From Cupriavidus sp. UYMMa02A (GTDB lineage Bacteria; Pseudomonadota; Gammaproteobacteria; Burkholderiales; Burkholderiaceae): a DNA stretch of 51,144 nt. Position numbers and translations under genes: made by a program. The stretch spans positions 1-51,144 of the forward strand of contig LRMT01000130.1 in NCBI GenBank assembly GCA_001725945.1, read 5' to 3'. This document shows, piece by piece, positions 19,675 through 29,375 of the stretch (within the stretch, counting starts at the first letter, position 1; every line of letters begins with the position of its first letter). The notes under the pieces were generated by a model. That model did no database searches. It was given only the letters and a program-made list of their open reading frames with translations, and had not been told where the DNA came from.

Positions 19675-20127
19675 TTACAGCGCGGCGTCCTTCAGCTTCT
19701 TCATCGGGCGCACCTTCACCTTGACGCTGGCCGGCTTGGCGGCAAACCATTGATCCTGGCCGGTGAACGGGTTCTTGCCGAAGCGCTTCTTGGTGGCGGG
19801 GATTTGGACGGCCTGCACCTTGAAGAGACCCGGCAGCGTGAACTCGCCGGCGCCCTTCTTGTGAATCGCGCTGACGATGGTGTTTTCCAGGTGGGCGAGC
19901 ACGGTCTGGACATCCTTCTTTTCCAGCTGGGTCTGCTCGACCAGGTGAGCCAGCAGGCTGGACTTGTTGAAGGTGTCCTTGATCGGCTTGGCGACCGGGG
20001 CCGCCGCTGCCTTCTTTGCCGGCGCGGCGGCCTTCTTTGCCGGTGCGACCTTCTTCGCAGGGGCTGCAGCCTTCTTCGCCGCGGTCTTTGTTGCAGTCTT
20101 TGCTACAGGTTTAGCTTTCGTGGCCAT
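19675..20127 (-). CDS. HU-family DNA-binding protein with Lys/Ala-rich histone H1-like tail
   Basis: 150 residues. Residues 1-~48 are a low-complexity tail of KKAAAPAKK-type repeats resembling eukaryotic histone H1 tails; residues ~50-150 form an HU/IHF fold (FNKSSLLAHLVEQTQLEKKD, GEFTLPGLFKVQAVQIPATK, KNPFTGQDQWF). Such fusions are found in Burkholderiales and act as nucleoid-compacting proteins. ATG at 20127 is chosen because the tail starts there; longer frames upstream lack homology. Monocistronic, ending at the bidirectional terminator. Confidence 0.9.
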   Translation of the reverse strand: MATKAKPVAKTATKTAAKKAAAPAKKVAPAKKAAAPAKKAAAAPVAKPIKDTFNKSSLLAHLVEQTQLEKKDVQTVLAHLENTIVSAIHKKGAGEFTLPGLFKVQAVQIPATKKRFGKNPFTGQDQWFAAKPASVKVKVRPMKKLKDAAL

Positions 20128-20359
20128 GGTCGTATCTAGTTGGAAATGCGCGCACGCGACCGGGGATTCGGCGCGCGGCGCTGCGGCGAAGCATAGCAAA
20201 TGTGAGCGCGTATGCAAGGGCGGGAAACGCTTTCGTGCAGAGGACCGTGCCGTGGACCGCCGGCCGCCCTTCCCTGAACTGGTGAGCATCGCCAGGATGC
20301 ATCGCCAAAAACGGCGAATTCTCCGCGGTCTCCAAACGCGAAGGAAGGCCGGACGACGC

Positions 20360-21311
20360 TCAGAGATCCAGGACCAGTCGCTGCGCCTTGCTCCGGGAAA
20401 CGCATAGCATGATCGTCTTCTGCGCCGCCTTCTCCTCGTCGGAGAGGTAGCTGTCGCGGTGATCCGCCTCGCCCTCTACGATGGCTGTTTCGCAGGATCC
20501 GCATATCCCTTCGCGGCACATGCAGTCGACCTTGACGCCGGCTTTCTCGATCACGCGCAGCAAGGTGTCGTCCGGGCCGACCGGCAGCGTCAGTCCGCTC
20601 TTGCGCAGCGTCACCTCGAAGGCGCCGCCGGTCGCGTCGACCTCGTTGCGGAACTGCTCGAAGTGAATGCGCGAAGCGTCCCAGCCGGCGCCGCGGGCGG
20701 CATTGACGACGGCGTCATTGAGTGCGGACGGGCCGCAGACGTAGACGTGGGCGTCGGCCGGCTGGGCGGCAATCAGCGCGGCGATGTCGAGCTGGATGCC
20801 GGCGTCGCTCTCGTACTGATGCCATTGGCCCGGAGGCAGCGTGGTCGGCAGCGTGTCGAGAAACGCGGCGCTGGCGCGGTTGCGAAAGCAGTAGTGCAGC
20901 TCGAAATCGGCGCCCTGGCGCTTCAGCGTCTGGATATGCGTCATGAATGGTGTGATGCCGATCCCGCCGGCGATCAGCAGATGCTTGCCGGCGCTGGTGC
21001 AGCGCGAACAGGTTGCCTGGGCGACCGATTTCGAGTTCGTCGTGCTCGCGTACAGCCTCGTGCAGAAAACGGGAGCCGCCGCGCGAGGCTTCCTCGAGCC
21101 GGACGCTGATCTGGTAGCGGCTGGCGTCATCGAGCACGCTGGTCAGCGAATAGGCGTTGCGGTAGCGGCCGTTGTCCATGTGGACAACGATGTGGCTGCC
21201 GCTCTCGAAGGCGGGCAGCGCGTCGCCGTCGCACGGCTGCAAGGTGAAACGCTTGATGCCGGCGGCAAGCTGCTCGATGCGGCCGACGCGCACGCGGAGA
21301 GTGTCGTTCAT
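20360..21311 (-). CDS. Oxygenase reductase (FAD/NAD plus C-terminal 2Fe-2S), GbcB/CntB-like
   Basis: Delivers NAD(P)H electrons to a Rieske oxygenase. Starting MNDTLRVRVGRIEQLAAGIK, it has an FAD domain (RNAYSLTS), an NAD domain (HLLIAGGIGITPFM, YVCGPSALNDAV) and a C-terminal plant-type ferredoxin domain with CREGICGSC and a last Cys in MLCVSRS. About 317 residues. One lost base near 21001 separates the FAD and NAD domains. It is the last gene of the minus-strand operon whose first gene encodes the Rieske oxygenase, so the two very probably form one enzyme; vanillate-type reductases share this order of domains, so the substrate rests on context. Confidence 0.88.
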
Positions 21312-21393
21312 TGCGGAACCTCGGGAATGCATGTAGGGGAGGGGAGGACCGGCCTGGTGCCGGTCCTCATCGACGGAGGGCGTCGGGCCGGGG

Positions 21394-23028
21394 TCAGTTG
21401 ATGACCGTCAGCTTCGCGGCCAGCCAGACCACGAGCGCACCGGCGACCAGCGCGGCGTAGGGCAGCCACGCTGCGCGGGCATGGGGCAGTTCCATGTCAC
21501 GGCGCATCGACTCGGGGAAGCGGCCCTTGTCCTGCACGTAATGGCGGTACACGAACACCGGCACGATCAGGAACGTGGCGATGAGGCCATTGCGCAGCGT
21601 GTTCTCGCCCTGGAAGTTGGCGCCGGCGCCGACGAAGGCCAGGTCGAAGAAGCCGCAGATCGCGCCGAGCGCCAGCAGCCAGTTCTTGCACTTGTACGGG
21701 CGCGGCCATTCGGCGCGGTCCAGGCGGTGAATCCATCCCGACTGCAGGTTCAGGAACACGAAGATCATGTAGCAGACGTTCGAGATGGACAGCACCGCCA
21801 TGTAGTTCGACATGAGCAGCAGGAACAGGTTGAACACCAGGTCCGTCCACATGGCGCGGGTCGGCGAACCGTGCTCGTTCACGTGCGAGAGGTAGCGCGG
21901 CAGCCAGCCGTCGACCGAGGCCTGGTACAGCGTGCGCGACGAGCCCATCATCGAGGTCATCACGATCAGCAGGATCGCCAGCACCAGCATCACCACGATC
22001 ACGTTGAACACGACCGCGCCACCGCCCACGAATTTCGCCATGGCTGCGCCCACGCCGGTGCCGTCGACGATGGACGGTTCCAGCATGCCGTGCAGGCCCA
22101 GCGAGCCCTGGAACGCAATGGGTACCGCGATGAACATGAACAGGCACAGCATCCCGGACCAGAAGATCGCGCGGAAGGTGTCCTTCTGCGGATCCTTGAA
22201 CTCGCGGGTGTAGCAGACCGCGGTCTCAAAGCCGAAGGTCGACCAGCAGGCGAGGAACATCGCGCCCATAACGGTGCTGATGCCGGCCGCGTTCCAGCTG
22301 CCGAGCACGGCGGCACCGGACGTGTCGTGGGTCAGCGGCAACAGGGGCATGAAGCTCGTCGAGGGCATGTCGCCCGTGAACATCGGCACCAGCGCGATGA
22401 CCACCAGCGGCGTCAGCGAGGCAATGCCCAGGATGCGCTGCGTGGTCGCCGCGGACGATGCGCCGCTGTGCTGGAGCTTGAAGGTGACAAGCAGAAACGC
22501 GGCGGCGAGCACGAACGTCGAGTTCACCCGCAACGTCAGGCCGTTGCTGATGAAGCCCAGGTCGACCAGCGTGAGCTGCCACGTGTTGATCGCCGAATCA
22601 GGCGGGAACAGGCAACTGAGCATGTAGCCGGCCGCGAGACTCGTGCCGAGCGCCAGCATCGGCGACCATGCGATCCAGTTGCACCACACGGACACCGGCG
22701 CCACGAACTTGCTGTAGCGTACCCAGCCGAGCGCGCCGTAGACCGACGCGCCGCCGGACTTGTGCGGATACAGGCCGGAGATCTCCGCATAGACAAAGCT
22801 CTGGGGAAGCCGACCGCGATGCGAGGATCCAGATGACCCACGCGGGTTGCCGATGGTGGCCGATACGCCACCGATGGTGAACAGCACGCCCGCGGGCACG
22901 CCGCTCGTGACCCAGAACGCGTCTTTCCAGGTCAGCGTGCGCTGCAGTTCATGATGTTGATGCGAAGGGGCGGGTGAAGCGGCCGGCGCGTCGGCGCCGA
23001 TCGAAAGTCCATCTTTCTGTGAAAACAC
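21394..23028 (-). CDS. APC-superfamily amino acid / amine permease
   Basis: Inner-membrane transporter of about 544 residues with twelve or more hydrophobic segments; AISTVMGAMFLACWSTFGFE-like and GSSRTLYQASVDGWLPRYLS are typical of the amino acid-polyamine-organocation family. A GTG start at 23028 follows AGGAGACAAC, which decides the start. Between about 22795 and 22855 the reading is locally garbled (NPRGSSGSS...), where another frame gives AWVIWILA and then VGF, so compensating indels are likely. Its place in a betaine-type catabolic operon suggests uptake of choline, carnitine or a related compound, though BCCT or ABC carriers are more usual for these. Confidence 0.85.
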   Translation of the reverse strand: MFSQKDGLSIGADAPAASPAPSHQHHELQRTLTWKDAFWVTSGVPAGVLFTIGGVSATIGNPRGSSGSSHRGRLPQSFVYAEISGLYPHKSGGASVYGALGWVRYSKFVAPVSVWCNWIAWSPMLALGTSLAAGYMLSCLFPPDSAINTWQLTLVDLGFISNGLTLRVNSTFVLAAAFLLVTFKLQHSGASSAATTQRILGIASLTPLVVIALVPMFTGDMPSTSFMPLLPLTHDTSGAAVLGSWNAAGISTVMGAMFLACWSTFGFETAVCYTREFKDPQKDTFRAIFWSGMLCLFMFIAVPIAFQGSLGLHGMLEPSIVDGTGVGAAMAKFVGGGAVVFNVIVVMLVLAILLIVMTSMMGSSRTLYQASVDGWLPRYLSHVNEHGSPTRAMWTDLVFNLFLLLMSNYMAVLSISNVCYMIFVFLNLQSGWIHRLDRAEWPRPYKCKNWLLALGAICGFFDLAFVGAGANFQGENTLRNGLIATFLIVPVFVYRHYVQDKGRFPESMRRDMELPHARAAWLPYAALVAGALVVWLAAKLTVIN

Positions 23029-23036
23029 GTTGTCTC

Positions 23037-23208
23037 CTAGTTTCCCGGTTGCCGTTTGTGCGGAGCGGGCTCCGTCACGGTCTGCCGTCTGGGCTGGTGG
23101 GTGCCTGCGTTGGACGCCGGTGAGGCGGCGGGGGCACCTTCTTCATGGGGAGCCGATATGGGGGACGGCCTGGAAACCTGTGAACGGGATTGTGGGGGCG
23201 GTTTTCAT
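23037..23208 (-). CDS. Possible small Pro-rich protein (about 57 residues)
   Basis: ATG at 23208 is preceded by GAGGAGACAACG, almost the same leader as the permease (TAGGAGACAACGTG). The frame reads MKTAPTIPFTGFQAVPHIGS and, if one lost base near 23147 is restored, continues HEEGAPAASPASNAGTHQPR to a TAG at 23037, whose GGAGA belongs to the permease ribosome site. No family is recognised, no membrane segment or cysteines. The matched leaders and tight spacing argue for a real gene; the short length and frameshift argue against. Confidence 0.35.
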
Positions 23209-23287
23209 CGTTGTCTCCTCTTGTCATTCCGGGGTTGCCATGTCGCGAAACATCGTTTCCCAGATGGCGTTGTGGTGATGAAGTGAT

Positions 23288-23599
23288 CTAGACGTTGCGC
23301 TGCGAGACGGGCCGGCGAGTTGCCGCGCTTGCCGGCTTCGCCATCGGCCTGGCCGCCCTGCGGCGCTTGCGCCACCAGCCGAGCAGCGTCAGGCCGAGCC
23401 AAAAGCACTGCGTCAGAAAGGAGGCGAGGTTGAAGGCATCCGTGAGCGAGACCAGGATGCACACCGGCCCGATGACGTTCAGGGCGACGACCAGCCTGCC
23501 GGTCGGCGATTTGTGCAGGACCTGCACGGCGAAGTGCGCGGCAACGTAGGCGGCGACGCCGACAAGACCGGTTGCATCGGTAAGACCCAGGGAAGCCAT
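23288..23599 (-). CDS. Small membrane protein, CBU_0592-like domain
   Basis: 103 residues with three hydrophobic segments: LVGVAAYVAAHFAVQVL, LVVALNVIGPVCILVSLTDA and ASFLTQCFWLGLTLLGWW, followed by a basic tail. The pattern (LN.IG....LVSL...FN..S...Q.FWL..T..G) fits the CBU_0592-like small membrane family of unknown function, often found beside amino acid or amine transporters. It lies between the porin and the permease in the same direction. Confidence 0.7.
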   Translation of the reverse strand: MASLGLTDATGLVGVAAYVAAHFAVQVLHKSPTGRLVVALNVIGPVCILVSLTDAFNLASFLTQCFWLGLTLLGWWRKRRRAARPMAKPASAATRRPVSQRNV

Positions 23600-23644
23600 G
23601 GTGTTGAGTGGGTTGAGGCGGTGAAAGCAGTCAGTGGCGGCGCG

Positions 23645-24541
23645 TCAGAACGTCTTGGTCAGCGAGACCAGGAAGGTGTTCTCCAGCGGATTCGAGATGG
23701 ACGGGTTGCCTGCAGAATCCAGTGCGCCAGTGGTGTAGTGGTCGTAGACGTCGGAGCGCCCCCAGCCGCGCGTGTACGCGCCGGTCAGCGTCCAGCCGCC
23801 GTCGAAGGCTTTGGAGAGCGCCACGCGCACGTCGCGGAACCCGTAGGCGGCGAAGTTGCGCACGCGCTCCTGCCCGTAGTGCAGCAGCAGCGAGACGCCG
23901 TAGCCGAGCTCGAAGGTGCCGTTGATGTCGAGGTAGCCCGAGCCACGGCTGTGCAGGTTGTTGCCGGTGCCGATGGAGGCGCTGTTGTAGCCGAAGTAGT
24001 CGGGCGTATAGGTCAGCCAGTACTTGACGTTGATCCACCTGTACGTCAGTGACGCCACGGCTTCCCCGTAGTTGTACTTCGTCTGCGCGGACTGCAGCTT
24101 CGCCCCCGGGTAGAGGTAGTAGTAGATCTGGCCCGCATAGACGAAGTCGCCGATGGTGCCGGTGTAGCCGCCGTACAGGTCCCACTCGACGGTGCCGCCT
24201 TCGATGAACTTGTCGCTGATCGTCGACATCCACGTGCCGGCGGACCAGCCGCTCGGGTGGGCATAGTCGACGCCGCCCTGCACAGCAGGCTTTCCCCAGG
24301 TCTGGCGGAATCCGCGCGAGACGTACTGCGAGGTCAGCGTCATGTTGGCGCTGAGGGGCGAGGGCGAGGCCGCCTGTTCCGGTGGCACAGTGGCCGTGAG
24401 CTGCGGCACGGGTGCAACGGCGACGGTCGTCTCCGCGCTGGCGGATTGAGCCTGCGCCGTGACGGCCTGACACAGCAGCAGCGCGCCGGTGGCGGCGACC
24501 AGGCAAGGCTTGTGGCGAACTGCAGAACGCTTGCACAGCAT
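23645..24541 (-). CDS. TorF-family putative outer-membrane porin
   Basis: 298 residues. The start at 24541 (MLCKRSAVRHKPCLVAATGA) follows AGGGGAGACATTC and gives a signal peptide ending at TAQAQS; the upstream ATG at 24601 is rejected. After a Pro/Ala linker the sequence alternates aromatic and polar residues as in beta-strands: NMTLTSQYVSRGFRQTWGK, WEVDLYGGYTG-like and YNYGEAVASLTYRW, ending with the terminal aromatic residue LTKTF typical for BAM insertion. Begins as in the TorF/Gcw_chp family. It may admit the substrate of the surrounding catabolic operon. Confidence 0.85.
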   Translation of the reverse strand: MLCKRSAVRHKPCLVAATGALLLCQAVTAQAQSASAETTVAVAPVPQLTATVPPEQAASPSPLSANMTLTSQYVSRGFRQTWGKPAVQGGVDYAHPSGWSAGTWMSTISDKFIEGGTVEWDLYGGYTGTIGDFVYAGQIYYYLYPGAKLQSAQTKYNYGEAVASLTYRWINVKYWLTYTPDYFGYNSASIGTGNNLHSRGSGYLDINGTFELGYGVSLLLHYGQERVRNFAAYGFRDVRVALSKAFDGGWTLTGAYTRGWGRSDVYDHYTTGALDSAGNPSISNPLENTFLVSLTKTF

Positions 24542-24751
24542 GAATGTCTCCCCTTGGCCGGTCCTTGCGGATGTTGTCGGGCGCTGGCCGGCCTTTGTCA
24601 TATGGGTGGGTGTGGATTGCTATCGCTATGGGTCGGTGCGCAGGGGCGCGACGCTGCCTCCGGGCGCGCGGTGTCCTCCGGGGCCGTCGGTCCCGGTGTC
24701 ATCGTTCGTCAGAGGGGATGCGGGTCTACACCCGCAGGCGTCGCGCCGTCG

Positions 24752-26484
24752 TCAGGCTGGCGCGAATATGGGCACCGCCGTCGTCCGCACCTGCGCTTCG
24801 GGCGGGCTTGCCGCCTGCCCGCGGATCGGCGTTGCCTTGTAGTAAGGCGCGTTCGACCGCTGCAACGGTGCCCGCCCACGAATCACGTCGGCCAGCTTCT
24901 CGGCCATCATGATCGTCGGTGCGTTGAGGTTGCCGGTGACGATCTTCGGCATGATCGATGCATCGACCACGCGCAGGCTGGACAGCCCATGCACGCGGCC
25001 CTGGTTGTCGACCACCGCCATCGGGTCCGACGCATCGCCCATCTTGCAGGTGCAGGACGGATGCAGTGCGGTCTCGGCGTGGTCGCGCACGAAGGCATCG
25101 ATTTCCGCGTCGGACTGGATCATCATGCCCGGCTTGATCTCGCGGCCGCGGAACTGGTCCATGGCTTTCTGGCCGATGATCTCGCGCGTCAGGCGCACGC
25201 CGGCGCGGAACTCGCGCCAGTCCACGTCGTGCGCCATGTAGTTGAACAGCAGGCGCGGCTTCACGCGCGGGTCCCGGCTGGCCAGCTTGACGAAGCCGGT
25301 GCTCGGCGAACGCATCGAGCCTACGTGGCACTGGAAGCCGTGCGACTGGACCGGGTTGCTGCCGTCGTAGTTCATCGCCAGCGGGATGAAGTGGTATTGC
25401 AGGTTCGGGAAGTCGAACTCCTCGCTGCTGCGGATGAAGCCGCCCGCCTCGAAGTGGTTCGACGCCGCGACGCCGGTGCCGCGCAGGTACCACTCCATGC
25501 CGATGCCCGGCTTGTTCCACCACTTCAGCGCGGGATACAGCGATACCGGCTTGGTGCATTCGTACTGGAGGTACATTTCCAGATGGTCCTGCAGGTTCTC
25601 GCCCACGCCCTTCAGGTTGATCACCGGGTCGATGCCGAGCACGCGCAGTTCGTCGGCGTTGCCCACGCCGGAGCGCAGCAGCAGTTGCGGCGAGGCGATG
25701 GCACCGTTGCTGACGATGACCTCGCGGCGCGCGCGTGCTTCGCGCACGTAGTCGCCCTGGATGTAGGAAACGCCGGTGGCGCGGACGCATCAAACAGCAC
25801 GCGGTCGGCCAGTGCGCGGGTGTGGACCGTGAGGTTGGGACGCTCTTTCGCCTGGTCGAGATAGGCGAGCGACGTGCTGCAGCGGCGGCCCTTCGCAGTG
25901 GTGGTACGGTCCATCGGGCCGAAGCCTTCCTGGCGGTAACCGTTCAGGTCGTCCGTGCGGGCGTAGCCAGCCTGCTCGCCGGCGGCGATGAAGGCGTCGA
26001 ACAGCGGGCTGATGCCGGCCTTGGGCGTGGTGACGTGCAGTGGGCCATTGCCGCCGTGATAGTCGTTGGCGCCCTTGTCGTAGGTCTCCGCCTTGCGGAA
26101 GTAGGGCAGGCAGTCAGCGTAGCTCCAGTTCTCCAGCGACGGGTTCTGCGACCAGCCGTCATAGTCCATCGCATTGCCGCGGATGTAGACCATGCCGTTG
26201 ATCAGCGACGAGCCGCCCAGGCCCTTGCCGCGGCCCTGCGTCATGCGTCGGCCGTTCATGTGCGGCTCCGGCTCGGTGACGTAGGCCCAGTTGTAGGTGG
26301 TCCCCTGCAGCGGATAGGCCAGCGCTGCCGGCATCTGCGTGCGCCAGTCGAGACGCCAGTCCGGGCCGCCGGCTTCGAGCAGCAGCACCGTCACGTCCGT
26401 GTCCTCGGTCAGCCGCGCGGCCAGCACGCAGCCCGCCGATCCGGCGCCGACGATGATGTAGTCATATTCGTGGATTGCGCTCAT
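24752..26484 (-). CDS. betA: Choline dehydrogenase (GMC oxidoreductase)
   Basis: FAD enzyme oxidising choline to betaine aldehyde. Residues 8-20 hold the Rossmann motif IIVGAGSAGCVLAA; TYNWAYVTEPEPHMNGRRM, GRGKGLGGSSLINGMVYIRG and GYRQEGFGPMDRTT closely follow E. coli BetA as I know it, closer than to generic alcohol dehydrogenases. The active-site His region ALHPSCTCKMG is near the C-terminus. About 577 residues when repaired; one lost base near 25783 joins as RATGVSYIQGDYVREA. The C-terminus has ~25 extra residues after APLQRSNAPYY. It is 43 bp downstream of the aldehyde dehydrogenase gene. Confidence 0.9.
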
Positions 26485-26527
26485 CGAGCTGTCTCCTCCT
26501 GATGAGTGATATGGGCGACGCCGGCGC

Positions 26528-27991
26528 TCAGGCGCCGAACCACCCCATCGCCTTCGGTGCGAGGTTGATGTAGCTGTGTTTCAGTTCGGTGTACTCGTCC
26601 AGGCCGATGCGCGCCAGTTCGCGGCCGATGCCGCTGGCCTTGTAGCCGCCCCACGGTGCTTCCGGAAAGTACGGATGGTAGTCGTTCACCCAGACCGTGC
26701 CAAAGCGCAGCGCGCGACATACGGTTGGCCTTGTCGAGGTCGCGCGTCCAGACCGCTGCAGCGAGGCCATACGGCGTGTCGTTGGCGGCACGCAGCGCGT
26801 CGTCCTCGGAATGGAAGCGTTCCGCGGTAACCACGGGGCCGAAGATTTCTTCCTTCGCGATGTTCATGTCGGCGCTGACGTCGGCCAGCAGGGTTGGCTG
26901 CAGCCAGTAACCCTTCCGGTATACGTCACCTTCAGGCCGTTTGCCGCCGTAGACCAGCCGGGCGCCCTCCGCGACCCCAGCCTGCACCATGCGCAGGATC
27001 TTTTCGTGCTGCTGGGCGGACTGGACCGGCCCCATCTGCGTCTCGGCGTGGAAGCCATTGCCGATTGCGATGCGCGGCAGGCGCTCGGCCAGCTTCGCCA
27101 CGAAGGCGTCGTAGATGCTGTGTTCGATCATCAGGCGCGAGCCGGCCGAGCAGACCTGGCCCGCATGAAAGAAGGCGGCGTTCAGCGCATAGTCGACGGC
27201 CACGTCGAGGTCGGCGTCGGCGAAGACGATGTTCGGATTCTTGCCGCCCAGCTCCAGGCCGATGCGCTTGAAGTTGCCGGTCGCGGCCTTCATGATGCTC
27301 TCGCCCGCAAACGCGCCGCCGGTGAACGAGACAAGGTCGACGTCGCGGCTCTCGGCCAGTTCGGCGCCGACTTCGGCGCCGCCCGTGACGAGGTTGAAGA
27401 CGCCGGCCGCAGCTCCAGTTCGGCGATCAGCTTCGTGAAATGGTGCGTGGTCAGCGGCGTCAGATTGCTCGGCTTGATGATGACCGTATTGCCCGCGCCG
27501 AGCGCCGGGGCGATCTTCCACGCGGCCTGCAGCAGCGGGTAGTTCCACGGCGTGATCAGACCGCATACGCCGACCGGCTCGCGCAGCGTGCGGCTGATGA
27601 CGTGGTGCGGCGCTTCGTTCACGGCGCCGGACTCAGAGGCCACCAGTCCCGCGAAGTAGCGGAAGGTGGCGGCGATGTCGCCCATATCGGTGCGGCTCTC
27701 AGTGAGCGTCTTGCCGGTATTCAGCGATTCCAGGCGGGCGAGTTCCTCTGCGTCGCGGTCGATCAGCTCGGCGAGCTTGTTCAGCAGCCTGGCGCGGTCG
27801 CGGATGCTGGTCTGCCGCCACGGGCCGTCGAAGGCATGGCGGGCCGCCGCAATGGCGAGTCGGGCATCGGCGCGGGTACCTTCGGCGGCCCGGGCGATCA
27901 CGGATTCGTCGGCCGGGCTGAGGATGTCGCGCGTGCCGCCTTCGCGTGGCGACTGCCACCGGCCGTCGATGTAGAGCTGGGTCTGGATCAT
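26528..27991 (-). CDS. betB: Betaine aldehyde dehydrogenase, GbsA-type
   Basis: NAD-dependent aldehyde dehydrogenase of about 488 residues. PVGVCGLITPWNYPLLQAAW, IGLELGGKNPNIVF with the general base Glu, and FHAGQVCSAGSRLMIE with the catalytic Cys are present; the C-terminus YHPYFPEAPWGGYKASGIGR is also conserved. The sequence follows the Bacillus GbsA/plant betaine aldehyde dehydrogenase branch more than E. coli BetB. Two lost bases, near 27408 and 26714, break it; repairs give ELPAGVFNLVTGG and RALRFGTVWVND. It lies between the Rieske oxygenase and betA genes. Confidence 0.9.
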
Positions 27992-28024
27992 GTCCTGGAT
28001 TCCTTCTTGTGTTGGTGGGGCGCG

Positions 28025-29144
28025 TCAGGCAGCGAGAGCGTCGAGCACCATCTGCTGGAAGTGCTGTACGCCGTGTTCGCCGATGGCGGACGTACGGTCG
28101 TCGGTGACCAGCAGCGGGCCCTGTCCATTGCGATAGCCACGCGACTTCAGACCGCGCTGCACCGACTCGACGATGCTCAGGTCTTCGGGCTTCAGCACGT
28201 TCTTGTAGTAGTCGATGAGCTGCTCCTGCTCGGCGGTCGGCGTGGCGTCGCGGAAGTAGAACTCGAAGTGCTGGACGGTGGTGTCGGCATCGACCGGGAA
28301 CATGTAGAACACGCCGTAATTGCCGTCGCCAGGCAGCACGTTCAGGGTGACGTTGGGCCACAGCCAGTACGCGGCGAAGTCGGTGTTGGGCGCGTCGCTG
28401 TCGTAGGTGAAGGCGTCGCTGCCCGAGCGGGTCTGGCCGACCTGGCTCGTGTAAATGCCGCGTACCTCGTGCTTGTAGGTCTCCATCCGGATGGACTCGA
28501 CCAGCGCCGGGTGGGCGGTCTGGCAGTGCAGGCATTCGAGGTAGTTGTCGACCACGACCTTCCAGTTGGCCTTCATCTCGTAGGTGAGCTTGCGCGCCGG
28601 GACGAGCTTGTCGACGTCGGGACAGCGCGCGCGGATCTCGTCGTTCAGGCCGGCGGCCAGTTCGGCCAGCGGTCTGGCGTCCATATCGAGGTTGACGAAG
28701 ATCAGGCCGCAGAACTCTTCCACGCGGACCGGGCTCAGGCCCGCGTTGTCCTTGCAGAAGCCCGGCACATTTTCGGCGTTGCGCACGTGGATCAGCTTGC
28801 CATCCAGGCCGAAAGACCAGGCATGGTAGGGGCAGGTGATGACGTTTTTCGCTTTGCCGGCGCCTTCGGGAAACAGTTCATGGGCGCGGTGCGGGCACAC
28901 GTTGTAGACGCCCGCAGCACACCATCGCGACCGCGCACGACGAAGACGTTCTCGCCGGCCACGTTGACCGTGGCGTACTGGTTTGGCTCGGCCACCTGGC
29001 TGCGATGCATCACGCAGATCCAGCTGCGCGCGAAGATGGTCTTCTTTCGTGCGCAAAGATGTCCTGCGAGGTGTAGTAGTGCGCCGGCAGGGTGTAGCCC
29101 AGTTCGCCTGGGGCCGGGCAGACGGGGGCAGTCGCTTGTTGCAT
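28025..29144 (-). CDS. Rieske non-haem iron oxygenase for quaternary ammonium compounds (GbcA/CntA-like)
   Basis: Alpha subunit of about 373 residues. The Rieske cluster ligands are VCPHRA and CPYHAW; the mononuclear iron site is NYLECLHCQTAHPAL, where Glu stands in the bridging position that is Asp in most Rieske oxygenases, a feature reported for carnitine monooxygenase CntA and shared by related enzymes. With betA and betB beside it, oxidative demethylation of glycine betaine (GbcA role) is the simplest reading; carnitine or stachydrine are alternatives. Two lost bases (about 29045 and 28915) break the N-terminal part; repairs give EKKTIFARSW and GVLRGVYNVCPHR. The start at 29144 reads MQQATAPVCPAPGELGYTLP. 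First gene of the operon. Confidence 0.88.
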
Positions 29145-29173
29145 GGCTTGTCTCCAATTATTCGTATGATGTT

Positions 29174-29191
29174 AATTCACTGTTAGTTAAT
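29174..29191. promoter_or_regulatory. Operator candidate, copy 1 (oxygenase side)
   Basis: AATTCACTGTTAGTTAAT, 29 bp upstream of the Rieske oxygenase start. Sixteen of 18 bases equal copy 2 at 29340. The core ATTCAC-N5-GTTAAT is a near-perfect dyad (one mismatch). The spacer is far more AT-rich than the genes on either side. Confidence 0.65.
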
Positions 29192-29339
29192 TAAACAACC
29201 AGTGGTGATGTAGGACGAAGTCTAGTGACTCAATCGGTCGGCCAGCAACTTCAAAAAAACGATCGCGTAGATAGTTTCGATGGTTGTTTCCTATCAGTTG
29301 TGCTCAAAAGCGGCGAATGCTGTATGGTTCCCGCTGTAA

Positions 29340-29357
29340 AATTCACCGTTGGTTAAT
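29340..29357. promoter_or_regulatory. Operator candidate, copy 2 (regulator side)
   Basis: AATTCACCGTTGGTTAAT, 18 bp upstream of the regulator ATG and overlapping where its promoter or ribosome site would be, so autoregulation is likely if the XRE-PAS protein binds it. Same orientation on the plus strand as copy 1, 166 bp apart start to start, about 16 helical turns. Confidence 0.65.
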
Positions 29358-29375
29358 CACGTATTAGGGAAAGCG

